The translations under genes and the position numbers were made by a program. Of a stretch of DNA of 64,000 bases, positions 34,574 to 47,132 are shown in pieces; the stretch's first letter is position 1, and each line of letters opens with the position of its first letter. The DNA comes from Litsea cubeba (Eukaryota; Streptophyta; Magnoliopsida; Laurales; Lauraceae), in assembly GCA_012931725.1 (NCBI GenBank), contig CM022949.1, forward strand, positions 4,871,934 through 4,935,933, written 5' to 3'. The notes beneath the pieces were generated by a model that saw only the letters and a program-made list of their open reading frames with translations, was not told where the DNA came from and ran no database searches.

Positions 34574-37500
34574 TTATAGCCCCACTAAGATATATATGGA
34601 TGAAACATTGCAAACACCTGCTGTTGTAGTAAAGGGCACATCTTTGTAACAAGTAGCCATCAGCTCTGTGTTGGTGTGTAGATCAGGTCGCACCATCTCC
34701 CAGACCTTCTTCTTATGGTTGAGAACATCATCAGGCTCACCAGAATATCCCAGGAACATTATCCTCTCTCCAACAGCCGCGGAATCTGGCGGATCAACCA
34801 ATTCGACCTGAACTGAACTCCCAATGTCATTTATTTTATTTTATTTTATTTTAATGATGGTTGTTTCCACAATCAAAAGAAAACAGACATGTTCAGAATT
34901 TTCACAGCAAAGGTTCCGCTTGGTCCTCTATCATATCAGTAGTGCTACATGGACAAACTTTTTTGTCAGAATTCTGGACAAACCCTATGATATCCCTTGA
35001 TATTAAGGGATATCATAGGGTTTGTCCAAAATTCTGGCAAAAAAGTTTGTCCATGTAGACTTTTTGCTGTCATATATCAAGTGTACCAAAATTCAAAGGC
35101 TCACAGCTCGACTGGGGCTGTCAAGCCAAGAATTCCATTGAAAATTTCTGGTTTTCATTGGAATCAATCTTCATCGAGCTGAGTTGAGGCCCTGAGGGCA
35201 TGGGCATCCCTCAATAAGCAATGTTCAAAATCATTCATAAAATCAAATTGGATCCCATCAACAGTGGGATATGCGCGCTATAAATTATAATGTGAAAGGT
35301 AGCCCGAAAGACAAAACAAACGCGTCTGACACGGCAGTGGTTGTTAGGGAAAACCCAACTCCACAACTAAGGTGGACCCAAGACTAAAGACAACACACAA
35401 CACACTTATACAAAGGAAAACTCTCAATGTATTATACTCTGTAAATTACACACATTAGACAACTACACACTTACACTACGTCACTCACTTGACTAGTGTT
35501 GTATCACAAATGAGGCAAGACCCATCTATTTATAGCCTTACAAAGTCGGTGCTTGTTTCCTCATGTGAATGGGAGATGGTCCACGTCACCTCATGGATCA
35601 CCACATATTCAAGTCGGTGGAGGAACACTCTGGATAAGTGAAGTTGGTTCTGGACTTCTCTAGTAAAAGGTAAAAAGGGAAAAGAGAGTTCTGGAGATGG
35701 AGCCTTCTAGAGACTTGGAAAAAGTCAGTGTTGACTAACATTTCTCTCCCTCAAACACTGGCTTTTTTGAATGTCGATCTTCTAACCATACCAAGTGCTC
35801 TTTGATGTTTTGTAAATGCGGTAGGATTCAATCCTTTTGTAAATATATCAGCGACTTGGTCATTTGTTCCAATCGGTGCTAGTGCTATCTCTTCTTGTAG
35901 GACCTTTTCTTGGATGAAATGATCGTGTACTTCGATGTGCTTGGTCTTGGCGTGGAAGATAGGATTTTCGGCTAGTTTGATAGCCGATAAGTTGTCACAA
36001 TGAAGTGACCCTGGCTCTTCAACTGGTTGATGTAGATTTTCTAATAAGACTTTTAACCATGCAAATTCTTGAGCCGCCATGGCTGCGGATCTGTATTCCG
36101 CTTCGGTCGTTGATAAAGAGACTGTTGGTTGTCTCTTGCTACACCGGGAGATTGCAGTGGACCCAAGGTTAAAGGAATATCCCGTTGTTGATCGGCGAGT
36201 GGTCTGGTCTCCAGCAAAATCAGCATCGCAATAACCAGTCAGCTCACACTTGCCCTTTTTATAGAGAAGTCCATAGTCAGCACTATCTTTGATGTATCGC
36301 ATAATTCTACAGACCGCTTCCAAATGAGGTTTCCTTGGTTCTTGCATAAATCGACCGACTGCTCCAATTGCATATGATATGTCAGGTTGGGTTAGTGTTA
36401 AATATATCAAGCTCCCGACAAGTTGCCTATACATAGTCGAATCTTTTAGGATATCCCCTTCATAAGCACTTAGCCTTATGTTTGCATCCATCAGTGATGA
36501 TATTGGCTTGCAGTCGGCCATCCCGAATTTCTGCAAGAGGTCTCTTGTATACTTTTTTTGACATAAGAAGAGACCTTCCTTGACTCGATCAATCTCGAGT
36601 CCTAAAAAATGACTGAGCTCCTCGAGTTCTTTCATCTGGAATCGGATCGACAAGTTTTCCTTTACTCGGGTGATTTCCTCAAGGTCATCTCCAGTGATGA
36701 TTAGATCATCAACATAGATAAGGATAATGCATAAATCCCTACCTCCAGCCCGTATAAACAAGCTTGAGTTTGCAGCTGTTGCTAAATATCCACTTTGGAT
36801 TAGGAATTCAGCAATCTTACCATACCACGCTCTCGGAGCTTGCTTTAGACCATAGAGAGCTTTCCGAAGCTTGCAGACATAATCTGGTCGATCTTCATTT
36901 TCAAATCCTTTTGGCTGCTCCATATAGATATCTTGGTTAACTTCTCCATAGAGAAAGGCATTCTTTACATCCATCTGCCATAGACTCCATGATTTGTTTG
37001 CAGCCAATGCTATTAGTATACGCACCGTGGTCATTTTTCCTACGGGACTAAAAGTTTCATCTAGTCAATCCCATATTGCTGTGAAAACCCACGTGCGACT
37101 AACCTTGCTTTGTATCTTTCAATTGACCCATCAGTCCGAGTCTTTAGCTTATATACCCATCTACATGAGATGGGTTTTACTTCATCTGGTTTAGGAACCA
37201 GATCCCATGTCTGGTTTGCTTTCAATGCTGAAATCTCTTCATTCAAGGCCAGTTGCCACTCTCTACTTTGGCATGCTTCTTCATACGAAACTGGCTCACG
37301 AACATCATCCATCTCGGCGAGGGAAACATCTACATATTTTGAATTTGGCTTCCTTGCTCTGGTGGATCTTCGTAGTTGTTGTGATGGTTCATCAACCTCA
37401 AGTTGACTTGGCCTAGCTTCCTCTGGTGTCACATGCACTCCACTTTTCCATGGGTTGGCAGGCTTGTCTTGTAGAGTCTAAGATTCTTCACTAGGCATTT

Positions 37501-40500
37501 CTACTTCAATTTCTTGTTCATCATCTTTATTGCTTAATTTTGGCTGATGGTTATCATCCAAGTCTTCTTGACTTGGCAATACTACGGCTGCTGGTAGCCA
37601 CCATGACGACGCCTCATCGAACACCACGTCTCGTGATGTGTAGCGTCGGTGGGTGGTAGGATCACAACACCTCCACCCTTTACGTTCGGTGTCATATCCG
37701 ATAAATATGCACCGAATAGTCTTCTTTTCAAATTTGCTGTGAAGTTTTTCTGTAACAAGTACATAGCACATGCAACCAAAGACTCTAAAGTGACTTACCG
37801 TTGGCTTGATCTTCCATAGCTTTTGATATGGTGAGACAAATCTCAGCTTTGCCTGTGGTAATCGGTTGGTTATATATGCTGTTGTCTTTAAACATTCTGC
37901 CCAAAACTCGCTTGGCACATTCTTCGCATGCATCATGCTCTTCGCGGTTTCTACCAGATGTCGGTTCTTTCTCTCCGCCACTCCATTTTGTTGTGGAGTG
38001 TATGGACAAGTCAGCTATCGTCGGATGCCGACCTTCTTCAAATATGTAGAGAATTCATTTGATGTATATTCTCCTCCATTGTCAGTGCGAAAGCATAGAA
38101 TCTTAAGGCCAACCTCACCTTCGACTCTATCTCGAAAATCCTGAAATTTTCAGAACACTTCCGACTTTTCCTTGATGAAGTACACCAATACATACCTTGA
38201 GTGGTCATCGATGAAGGTGACCATATATCTTAAACCGCCGATTGATTGTGGTTTCACCGGGCTAAATACATCTGAGTGGATTATCTCCAAAGGCTTCTTA
38301 GCTTGATACTTGGATTCAGTGTATGGCTGTCGGTGAGCTTTTCCGTAATGACAACCTACACACACCGTGTCTTTATGGACTTCTAATTGTGGAAGTCCCT
38401 TCATCATAGACTTATCCATCATTACCTTTAACCTATTATATCCCACATGCTCCAGTCGGGCATGCCATAGGTCAGCTGTATCATTTTGACGGGTCTTCTT
38501 TACATATGCCGATTCGGCCAACATAACATAGACGGAGTCTAGTTTTTGCCCTGTCATGATCGGCTTTTCATATGGCTTTACATTGCGGTATACATTTATA
38601 TTATTTGGCCCAAATACTACAAAATTACCAGATGAGGTCAATTGTGATACAAACAATAAATTCTTCTTCATACCTGGAACATGGAAGACTTGCTGCAAAT
38701 GGGCATCATCTTTGTTGAATCTGAGCACACAGATGGCTTCTCCGACATGAGTGATTGATAGCCACGCATTATTTGCTGTAACTACCACTTTGCCACCTTT
38801 GTACTCAACTAGGCTTGAGAACTTCGACTTGTTGCCTGTCATATGATTCGAACATCCCAAGTCCACGATCTAGTCTCAATTGTAATTGATGACTTCAAGA
38901 TTGGAATTTGCAATGAGCGCTGTCTCCTCACAATCATCTTTGGAGCTTACTGGGGTACTGCCACTTGCTATATCATAACTCTGCAGTTTAATATCTTCAA
39001 TGATTGCCATAGACGCTTGGCAATCCCATTCTTCTTCACTTTCACTTTGGTGACTCATTGTGGTCAACACATTCCCTTCGCGGGTCTTCTTTTTCGGTAG
39101 TCTGCAGTCACATGTAAAGTGGCTTTTCTTACCGTAATTATAACACTAGAGGTTTCGGCGAGAGCTTGTCTGTCGTCGATCTTCAGTGTTACCTTTTGGA
39201 GCTCCCCCTGGTTGGGAACTCTCCCTCCACCATTTAGCTTCAGCGGTCTCCTTCCTTCTTGGCTTCATCGCCGATTTGCCCTTCCGAGTGAAGAACGCCC
39301 GTTCCTCGTCTTTCACTGTTACTCCAGCCATTTGTTTAGCTAGAGCTTCTTGATTTGCCAGAAGACTTTCTAACTCTACAAGAGACGGTTGGGTCAGCCA
39401 TCCCTTAATGGCCGTCATGAACCCGCTATATTTGGGCTTCAATCCCCATGTGATTATCCATCTCATCCTACCTTCGCTGCCTGCGAGTCCGGATCAAGCT
39501 GAGAGATCTCTTGACAAAGTGTCTTTACTTTCATAAAATATTGACTAATAGTCAACGTACCTTGAGTGATAGATGCAAGCTCGTTCTCTAAAAACTGAAG
39601 ATGCGCATCATTTGTCTAGGATAACAGTGTAGCCAGCATATCCCATGCCTTTTTCGGAGTGTCAGCATCTCGTATATGCTCTAACGGCTCCTCTGCACTG
39701 CAGTCCTTAAGACGAACATAGCCTTCCCAGCTTTGTTTCGCCACTTGCACAGTGCCTCCGCATTATCATTCGCCGGTGCTGTAGTGTCAGTACCGCGGCT
39801 GCCGCCAACGATCTCCCATAGGTCTTGGCCTTAAAGATATGCCTACACACAGACACCAATAATCATAGTTGTGGTTGTTTAGCTTCTCAATCCCTTCAGT
39901 TGCATTCGCGAGATCCGCCATCGTGATTAGTTGGATCCTCGTTGATTTCTACCACTAAGAAGCTCAGTCCCTGACTGATCGGCTTCACAGCACCGCCTCG
40001 CCTTTAGCTGCTGCTCCCAATGGACGGACAGTCCCTGACCTTGCCTCGCTCTGATACCACTTGTTAGGGAAAACCCAACTCCACAACTAAGGTGGACCCA
40101 AGACTCAAGACAACACACAACACACTTTTACAAAGGAAAACTCTCAATATATTATACTCTGTAAATTACACACATTAGACAACTACACACTTACACTACA
40201 TCACTCACTTGACTTGTGTTGTATCACAAATGAGGCAAGACCCATCTATTTATAGCCTTACAAAGTCGGTGCTTGTTTCCTCATGTGGATGGGAGATGGT
40301 CCACGTCACCTCATGGATCACCACATATTCAAGTCGATGGAGGAAGACTCTAGATAAGTGAAGTTGGTTCTGGATTTCTCTAGTAAAAGGTAAAAAGGGA
40401 AAAGAGAGTTCTGGAGATGGAGCTTTCTAGAGACTTGGAAAAAGTCAGTGTTGACTAACAATGGTAACTAAAAACAAAGCTATGGATGTGCTGGTGCCTT

Positions 40501-43500
40501 TTCAAGGCCATCTAGAATTGGTTAGTCAAAATTTTGGGGAAAAAAAAAGAGGCTCAAAATTTAAGGTCTGAGTTTCATGGGGGAGTGCTTGTTGTTGATG
40601 GAGATTCCAAGAATGCTATTGCCATCACATGGGCAGAGGGCTAGCAAGTGAACATGGGTATGTTAGAAGATGTTAGATTTTGATGTTTATTCCCACTAAC
40701 AACCAAAATAAATGAACATATCAGACCCTTCAATATCATACGTGTCCTATATTGATGTTGTATGATTTTAGATAAACAAAATTAATGTATTTCTAGTGCT
40801 AGAAATGCCAAAACTCCTTCCCAAGCTTTCATTTTCTAAGCAACCTAAAATTATAGCTTTGAAGGCTGTTAAAGGGTTGTCTATCAACTGTATCGATGGA
40901 TGTATTGTCCATATGGGTGTGATCGACTAGTAAGCACCAATATGATTGAGAACTTCAGTAATATCAATGTTTCAGTACGGTTGCCAGATATTATGATCCA
41001 TGCTTATGGTTTTGCTCATCCAACTAATGGGGGCCATTTTGTACTATTTTCCTCCTAACTACAATATTTCAGTTAATTGAACAAAAAAAAGGTTACTGAC
41101 TTGTAACAATCACCATGGTAATTCAATGGTTTGCTCATCCTGAACTTCTGTAGTTCACTTAAAAACTCACACATAGGAATTCCTATGAAATGCTGGGAGG
41201 TTCAACATAAAATGCTAATGGGAAAAGTAGAACCATGAACTTGACTCAGCTGATGGATATGGTGGGAACTAAGCATCCAAACTCCTGGCACCCTCTTCTA
41301 CTTGCTGCATTTACTGCTTATGATGAATCAACATTTTTGTTCACCTCTGTTCCATTCTTCAGCAAGGCTTGAGTTCACCAAAATGATCTTATTATTAATT
41401 GAAAAAAGAAAGAAAGAAGGTATGGGGAAACTTGCTAAAAGAAGCATGTAGAATGTGAACAAAGGGTAAATTTGTTTATGGACTGGAGAGGACCATCAGT
41501 AACACTAGTTCATTATGATGATTAGACCATACGCCCAGATTCATTCAGAGATCAAAGGGTTTTGTGCGTGCATCTTAATCTTCTAGTCAAATCAGACGTT
41601 AATGGTTATTTTAATTTCCATGGGTTTTATTTGTTAAAATGAGTTTTCATGGTTATCTTGGTCATTCAGAATTAAAGGATGTTTACAATTAGGCAGTAAA
41701 TACTTGTAAATATTAAAAAAGATCGTGTCATGCAATGTGGAGAGGAAAAATCAGCTGTGAACAGTTTACAAATTAAATTTTCAAATCCTTATATAGGACT
41801 CACCATGAGGCAAATGACAGATTGAAGGGGAGAGAATGAAGTACCTTGATATATATGGATTAGGAGTCACAAGCTGATGATTGTGGCCATCTATTGAAGG
41901 CCCCAAAGTCTAAGAGTTTTTCAAGTGCTTCTATAACCATTAAACTTTGAGGCCAATAAATAGATGGTCACAATCAACAGATCCTGCCAACTTTTTACAT
42001 ACCCCTATACCACACTGTCACGACCCGGTCCCGAGATCTGATTAACTCGGACGGACCCCGAGTCGCGATTGCATACTTACTCCTGTAAACTCCGAATTAA
42101 CATAAAGTTAAAACGAAATCCACAAGGGATATAAAATACAAATACCTGTCAAATGTATAAAATTTGCGGAATATATACATTGACTAAAACACTATTAATT
42201 ATATGAGTTCCTTTACCAAAAGTAAAGTTCATATATACACATTTGTATTGTAATAAAGTCAACCACTGCACACTTAAATACAATGTAGGGGACATCTTCA
42301 AACCTATGAAATAAAATCCTTACAAAACATTTCCAAAATGTTTCTATTCGATTCGTACTCCGATTTCACATCCATTCGATCTAACCTCTTCTGCTGATGG
42401 CGCGGGCAGCTGGGCCTGCGATGTCATCAATAACACCGTGAACACGACAGTTCAACAATGTACATACAGTTCTATGATAATACATGATATCATACTATGA
42501 ATCAGTAAACTAAGTATTTATGAACCTATCAATTTATCAATATAACAGTTCTATACAATTCAAAACAATGGAGTCAAGTAATATCATTTCATTGATATCT
42601 ATTATGACTTATTAATTTGTCAATCTAACAGTTCTACAGAATGCAATACAACTAACACCCACTTTATTTCATTTATAATAGTTCTTCCAACGGAAGCAAT
42701 ATAGTCAAGTTGGTCCAGTAATATTAGTGAGTTAATATCTACTAAGACACTCTTTATAATATAGTCAAGTTGGTCCAGTAATATCAGTGAGTTGATATCT
42801 ACTAAGACACTCTTTATAATATAGTCAAGTTGGTTCAGTAATATCAGTGAGTTGATATCTACTAAGACATTCTTTATCCACTTTTAATTATTTCCTTTTT
42901 TGGCTCATGGTGGAAGGGCATACCATTCAATTATCCAGGCCTCAAGGAACCAGGTAAATGGGAGGGATGTACCAGCGTCTGGATCAGAGATCACTGGCAA
43001 CATCACCGAGCTCCGGAACGCTCCCCGATTATCTACTGCCGTAGAAATTGATTATTTTATTTCACCATCATTACATTGTACGTAGTTAGTGTAATTCTAT
43101 ACGAGCAGCACATTAATTTAGTTCAGCTCTATACGAGCTTTTCATTCCAATAATCAGTACGTTATGTAAGTGTAGCTCAATAATGAGCTTAGGGAATTAC
43201 AGTCTAGTATTAGGCTGTTCATTCACTTTATTTATTCAAATCAATTCATCAGTTCTCAGTGGAGCTCAACATGGAGCTCAATGACTATAAGATAAGGAAA
43301 TTAATCAAATGTAAGTCAAGTATATGCAATACTATTCAATTATTCAGTATCTGAATTCAATTAATTAAATCAGTACATTATGTTAGCATAGCTCCATAAG
43401 GAGCTTAATGAGCTTAAGAACTCACAACTTCATATCAATTGTGGAAATCAAATTTAATCATATCCAATACTATCTAATTCTATTCAGACTTCTAATCAAC

Positions 43501-45724
43501 CCTTTTCATACCTCTAAACCAATAGTTGAGTATGTATCAAGTATAGAATAAGCTAGGGATTGATGATAACATATCAAGTGCGGAAATCTAGTCAAATTCT
43601 ATCCATACTTCTAAACCAACCAGTTGAGTGAAATTTCGTTATCCAATGCACGAGTTATTTTCGATGAACATCACGTATAATTATTAATATGCATTCCGAT
43701 AACTTAGTTTACACTTATGGAGGCCTAGACATTAATAAAAATCAGCCTGTATGAATTAAGCTTCAAAACATGAAGAATCAGAATTTCATCTAAACTTTTC
43801 TACAACGTCGGTTAGCTTGTCGGTCAACTATCGGCTGACCGATAGCTCCATGTCGGCTGACCGACATCACGTCGGTCAGAATTCCAGAAGTTGGATTTTC
43901 GGTCCACTCTCATTAGAATTGTCGATTGATGTCGGTTCGAATTCCAGAGACCTGAACCCAAACTAATCTCAGACCCGTCGGTCAGGGTGTCGGTTGACCT
44001 GTTGGTCGATCGACGTCTCTATGTCGGCTGACCGACCTCTCGTCATTCAAAATTCTAGAGACACGAAATTCCTGCACTTATACGTCGGTCGACCAACGTA
44101 CACTCTGTCGGCTGACCGACATGAGTCGGTCCACATCGGTTCGTTTTTCGGTTCGAAAACCAGAGACATGAATTTCTACACTTATAACGTCGGTTCACTC
44201 GTCGGTCGACCGACATGTACCTAGAAGCTCAGTTTTGAGCTTCAGATTTTCTGAAGCTAAAATTTAGGATTTGAGTTCCTTAGCCTCAAATCACTCAAAT
44301 AACATTCTAAATCATAACCAAAGCATATACTTGCCTCTAGTGAAGATTAATCGAAGAGAATCCATTTGATTAGCTTGAGTTTTAAGATAAAAACTCCTTT
44401 AATCCAAGCTCCTTGACTTCACAAATGAAAACCAAGTTGGGGAAGATAAAGAGAATGATGAGAGCTCTTCTAACCTTACTTGGAGCTTCTAATCTCCACT
44501 CTTGATACAAGTATTGGAAGAAAGAAGAGAAAAGGAGAAGAAGAAAAATGAAAGGGGGCTAGGGTTTGGAGGAATGAGAAGAATGACTCATTTGAGTCAT
44601 CTCTTGACATATATAGACATCCAATTTGCAAATGAGCCCTCCACCTCACAATCCATTTTATTTTGAGTCAAATGAAGGGTCACTTGATCCAATAGTCGTC
44701 GAACGACTTCAAGTCTTTGACGAAAATAAACGTACTCATCGAGATACGCATGTTGGTATCGAGAGTTTCCGTATTTGACGAAATATGCGAAAATCCGTAT
44801 TTACATAAAAGTCCCTCATTTGTTAAGTTTGAGTATAAACTCCAATTCAATTCACGTAAGCTTACTCAAAGCTTCATTATCATGTTATTAAGTCTAAATC
44901 ATTCATTATAGGCTAAAACAATATCATTTGGTCATAAACCATTGTTAGCTTAATTAAACATAGTTAATTACACTTAATTGTAATCAATGAGCATTAATCT
45001 CAATTAACTTGGGACGGGGTCTTACACACACTAAGATAATTCAACCCCACCATAAACCCATGATTGAAATGCATCAAGGTGGGCCTTAGAGAAGGGTCTT
45101 GAGAACCATTTGTAGCTGAATGTTCCTCATGATAGCTTATGAAAATATAATTGGGTGAAGCCAACATGGTCCTCAAGCAGTAACATCATATACAATAATT
45201 TTGATATAAAGACTGAGAACATGAGAATCAAAGGGCTGTTGCTGTGGATAGCATGCCTGCTCCCACAGCTCCACCCGAGGATCGATCCCTTGGGTGGCAG
45301 GTTATCTTCACCACTCCTTGCCACTAAGCCAACTAGGCTAAAAAAAAAAAAAAAAAAACTATGAACATATGAACCCAATAATAGATGTTTTTTTCCTGCT
45401 TACTTTTGAATGGTCATCGTTGGACACAGCTAGAACCATCGCCTGCGATTTTATGCCCCTCATGGTAGCTGGCTTCAAATTACAAAGAACGCAAACTTTC
45501 TGATTCTGCACATGGATTCATATATAGCATAATATATAATCAACAAAGTTAAAATGTTAGAAGAAAATCTAATAGTCGGCCAAGAGAACAAACCTCCATT
45601 TCTTCGAGAGGAATGTACTTGACAAGGCCACTAACAACAGCGCGTGGTAATTCCTCACCCACATCAATTTCTTCCACGTAAAGAGAATCAACATCGGGAT
45701 GCTTCTGAACTTTCTTGATTAGTC
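34574..45724 (-). CDS. tRNA-binding (EMAP-II/Arc1p-like) domain protein, C-terminal exons
   Basis: Three exons were read: 45724-45594, 45505-45404 and 34807-34574. GT-AG borders and phase agree at both junctions. The product runs GLIKKVQKHPDVDSLYVEEI, then GLVKYIPLEEMENQKVCVLC, NLKPATMRGIKSQAMVLAVS, VELVDPPDSAAVGER and YKDVPFTTTAGVCNVSS. This is the OB-fold tRNA-binding domain found at the C-terminus of plant methionyl-tRNA synthetase and of AIMP1/Arc1p-like cofactors, which hold tRNA for the synthetase in the cytosol. The second intron is about 10.6 kb and full of transposons. The last residues differ from the family; an SGAIK-like ending reads in another frame just downstream, so a small indel is likely. 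No upstream exon was recognised between 45725 and 55595, so the gene may be truncated. Confidence 0.85.
34945..35058. mobile_element. Near-perfect fold-back MITE
   Basis: Two arms of 54 bases (34945-34998 and 35005-35058) are almost exact inverses around six bases (GATATT). Ends read CTACATGGACAAAC. If the TA at each end is the target duplication, this is a Tc1/mariner-type (Stowaway-like) MITE. It lies in the long intron of the tRNA-binding protein gene. Confidence 0.82.
35342..35740 (-). repeat. 3' LTR of the copia element
   Basis: 399 bp, matching the repeat at 40062-40460 with about a dozen substitutions. Confidence 0.95.
35751..38866 (-). pseudogene. Copia pol: protease remnant, integrase, reverse transcriptase, RNase H
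   Basis: Four frame segments follow in order. 38866-38150 has the protease start (DLGCSNHMTG, where DSG is usual), the integrase zinc finger (LWHARLEHVGYN, VCVGCHYGK) and the first catalytic Asp (IIHSDVFSP). 37981-37478 continues the integrase (MAERKNRHLVE, FGCMCYV). 37438-37061 starts reverse transcriptase (WVYKLKTRTDGSIERYKARL). 37034-35751 has YVDD in ILIYVDDLIITG and RNase H (GYCDADFAGD, VSLSTTEAEYRS), ending beside the 3' LTR. A one-base loss near 37062 and an in-frame stop near 37478 break the polyprotein. Confidence 0.93.
38870..39960 (-). pseudogene. Copia gag remnant
   Basis: A frame at 39466-39146 (WLTQPSLVELESLLANQEAL) is a typical copia gag C-terminal segment. The zinc knuckle follows at about 39095-39150 as C-Y-N-Y-G-K-K-S-H-F-T-C; the second Cys of the usual CX2CX4HX4C is Tyr. 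Sequence toward the primer site has the expected order but several stops. Confidence 0.75.
40062..40460 (-). repeat. 5' LTR of the copia element
   Basis: 399 bp with TG...CA ends; the primer site lies directly inside it at about 40048-40060. Confidence 0.95.
40466..42010. other. Intron sequence between two inserted elements
   Basis: No coding or repeat structure was recognised. It lies inside the long intron of the tRNA-binding protein gene. Confidence 0.5.
42700..42880. repeat. Triplicated 60-bp repeat
   Basis: The phrase ATATAGTCAAGTTGGTCCAG with TAATATCAGTGAGTTGATAT occurs three times in a row with few changes. Confidence 0.9.
43800..44220. repeat. Degenerate array of GTCGGCTGACCGAC palindromes
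   Basis: Several units of roughly 100-120 bp carry TGTCGGCTGACCGACAT or GTCGGTCGACCGAC, each followed by a variant of AATTCCAGAGACATGAA. The core is a near-perfect palindrome. Confidence 0.75.
45232..45358 (-). mobile_element. Possible tRNA-like SINE fragment
   Basis: Read on the minus strand after a poly-T run: GCCTAGTTGGCTTAGTGGC is A-box-like and GGGATCGATCCTCGGG is only loosely B-box-like. There is no target duplication. It sits in the long intron next to exon 45505-45404. Confidence 0.3.
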
Positions 45725-45914
45725 CTATACAAGGATTTGAAAATCACCATATCCAGTGCCCATTTGGCAAGGATTAGTCCTTCTCAATTAGGTTCCCATT
45801 ACCCAATCCCTGTTGTCTATTGTAAATGTGACAGCATCACTTTTGATTTGGTGATTTTTCTTGGACTCCATCTCACTGTATCTTTTCATATTTTTCATTA
45901 GCTTATTTATTTAT

Positions 45915-45917
<3 letters not shown>

Positions 45918-45962
<45 letters not shown>
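45918..45962. repeat. (GA)n microsatellite
   Basis: About 22 GA units without interruption. Confidence 0.95.
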
Positions 45963-45965
<3 letters not shown>

Positions 45966-46539
45966 TTACTGCATGACTGAGTTAAATGATTGAGCAGACT
46001 TAATAGTGTAAAAAGGGGTTCTCGGGAGACTTAATAGCAAAAAAAGGGGTTGTCGTGCCTGAGGTGTTATTTGCTGATTTTTTAGTTGGCTATTTTGGAT
46101 GGGTTTTCCTTCTTGTGGGCGGTTTAGCCTCTTACACCCTATCCTTTTGTACTTGTTAATTCCTTCTAATACAAATTTCATGTTACCAAACAAAATAATA
46201 GTAATGATGATGATGATGATGATGACTAAAGAATGTATTAGGCGAGATAGGAGACTCGAAGGTGGACACTTTTCCTGCAATTTACCATTCTCTCTCTATA
46301 TATATATAATATGGGAAATCCTCCGCCGAGCTCGTGATCTCAATGTGTGGAACACCTAGTGGGACCACCTTCTGATCCACTCGAGTGGACCATAAAACAG
46401 TAGTCACCTGTCCTATGGTTTTGCACATATCTGCATGGACTAGACCTTTTGATTGACTATGCACTCCTTTTGGTCATTGAAAACTTATGGGCAGTGGTTA
46501 GGATCTTCATCTGAGCCCATCATTGTACAGTGTTAGGGG

Positions 46540-46870
46540 GAGGGGAGATGTTTCAATCCCCCTGGTCCCATCCCCTGGTGGGCTCCATAAGCATTTTAAA
46601 ATTTGAGCTCGTGAGCTTAGCGTAGGGGGCCCCTTATGCACACCTTGCTGTGGGGCCCCACCCCAGGTGGGGTCCTAGGTGGGCTACACATGTATTTTAA
46701 AATTTGAGCTCATGAGCTTAGCAAAGGGGACCCCTTGTGTGCACCTTATGTTCTGTTGATCACATGGTTAGGATGATCAGGTGGGCCTAAATTTTGTTCA
46801 CAGGTAGGGCCTTGATCTTTCAATCCCCACCTGTCCCATCCCCAGGTGGGCTCCACAAGGAAGTGAGTTA
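46540..46870. repeat. Imperfect tandem repeat of about 100 bp
   Basis: GTGGGCTCCATAAGCATTTT with AAAATTTGAGCTCGTGAGCTTAG recurs about 100 bp later with changes. A third partial copy of CCCATCCCCAGGTGGGCTCC lies near 46840. No coding sense. Confidence 0.7.
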
Positions 46871-47099
46871 CCATAAGGTGAGCTTATGTGCTCACTATAG
46901 AGGGACTCATATATATGTTAAATTATTTTTATTTATGTGTGTGTATATATATATATGAGGGGGGCTCCCCTGAGCTGCAGCTTAGGAGAACCATAAGCTG
47001 GAACGTGCGAGTGGCACGAGTTCCACGCATTGGAAATCCCGCCGAAATTTCCCCCTTTCCCTCTTCTTGTTTAACCTAATCGAAAGAGAACAGAACAAA

Positions 47100-47132
<33 letters not shown>

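Larger units (their letters stand above)
35342..40460 (-). mobile_element. Complete Ty1/copia retrotransposon with both LTRs
   Basis: Two LTRs of 399 bp bound the element (35342-35740 and 40062-40460), both with TG...CA ends. They differ at about a dozen positions by eye, so the insertion is relatively young. Flanks GTGGT and ATGGT match in 4 of 5 bases as a target duplication. On the minus strand the 5' LTR is followed by TGGTATCAGAGC, complementary to the 3' end of plant initiator tRNA-Met (primer site). GAGGGAGAGAAA before the 3' LTR is the polypurine tract. The coding part is broken. Confidence 0.95.
42016..45026. mobile_element. 3-kb LTR-like element without coding sequence
   Basis: It starts TGTCACGACCCGGTCCCGAG and ends GGGACGGGGTCTTACA, so it has TG...CA ends and a 5-bp flank CACAC on both sides (42011-42015 and 45027-45031). 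This fits a solo LTR of a large LTR retrotransposon. The two ends are also imperfect inverses of each other (TGTCACGACCC against TGTAAGACCCC). No retroviral protein frame is present. It contains two separate tandem arrays. Confidence 0.65.
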
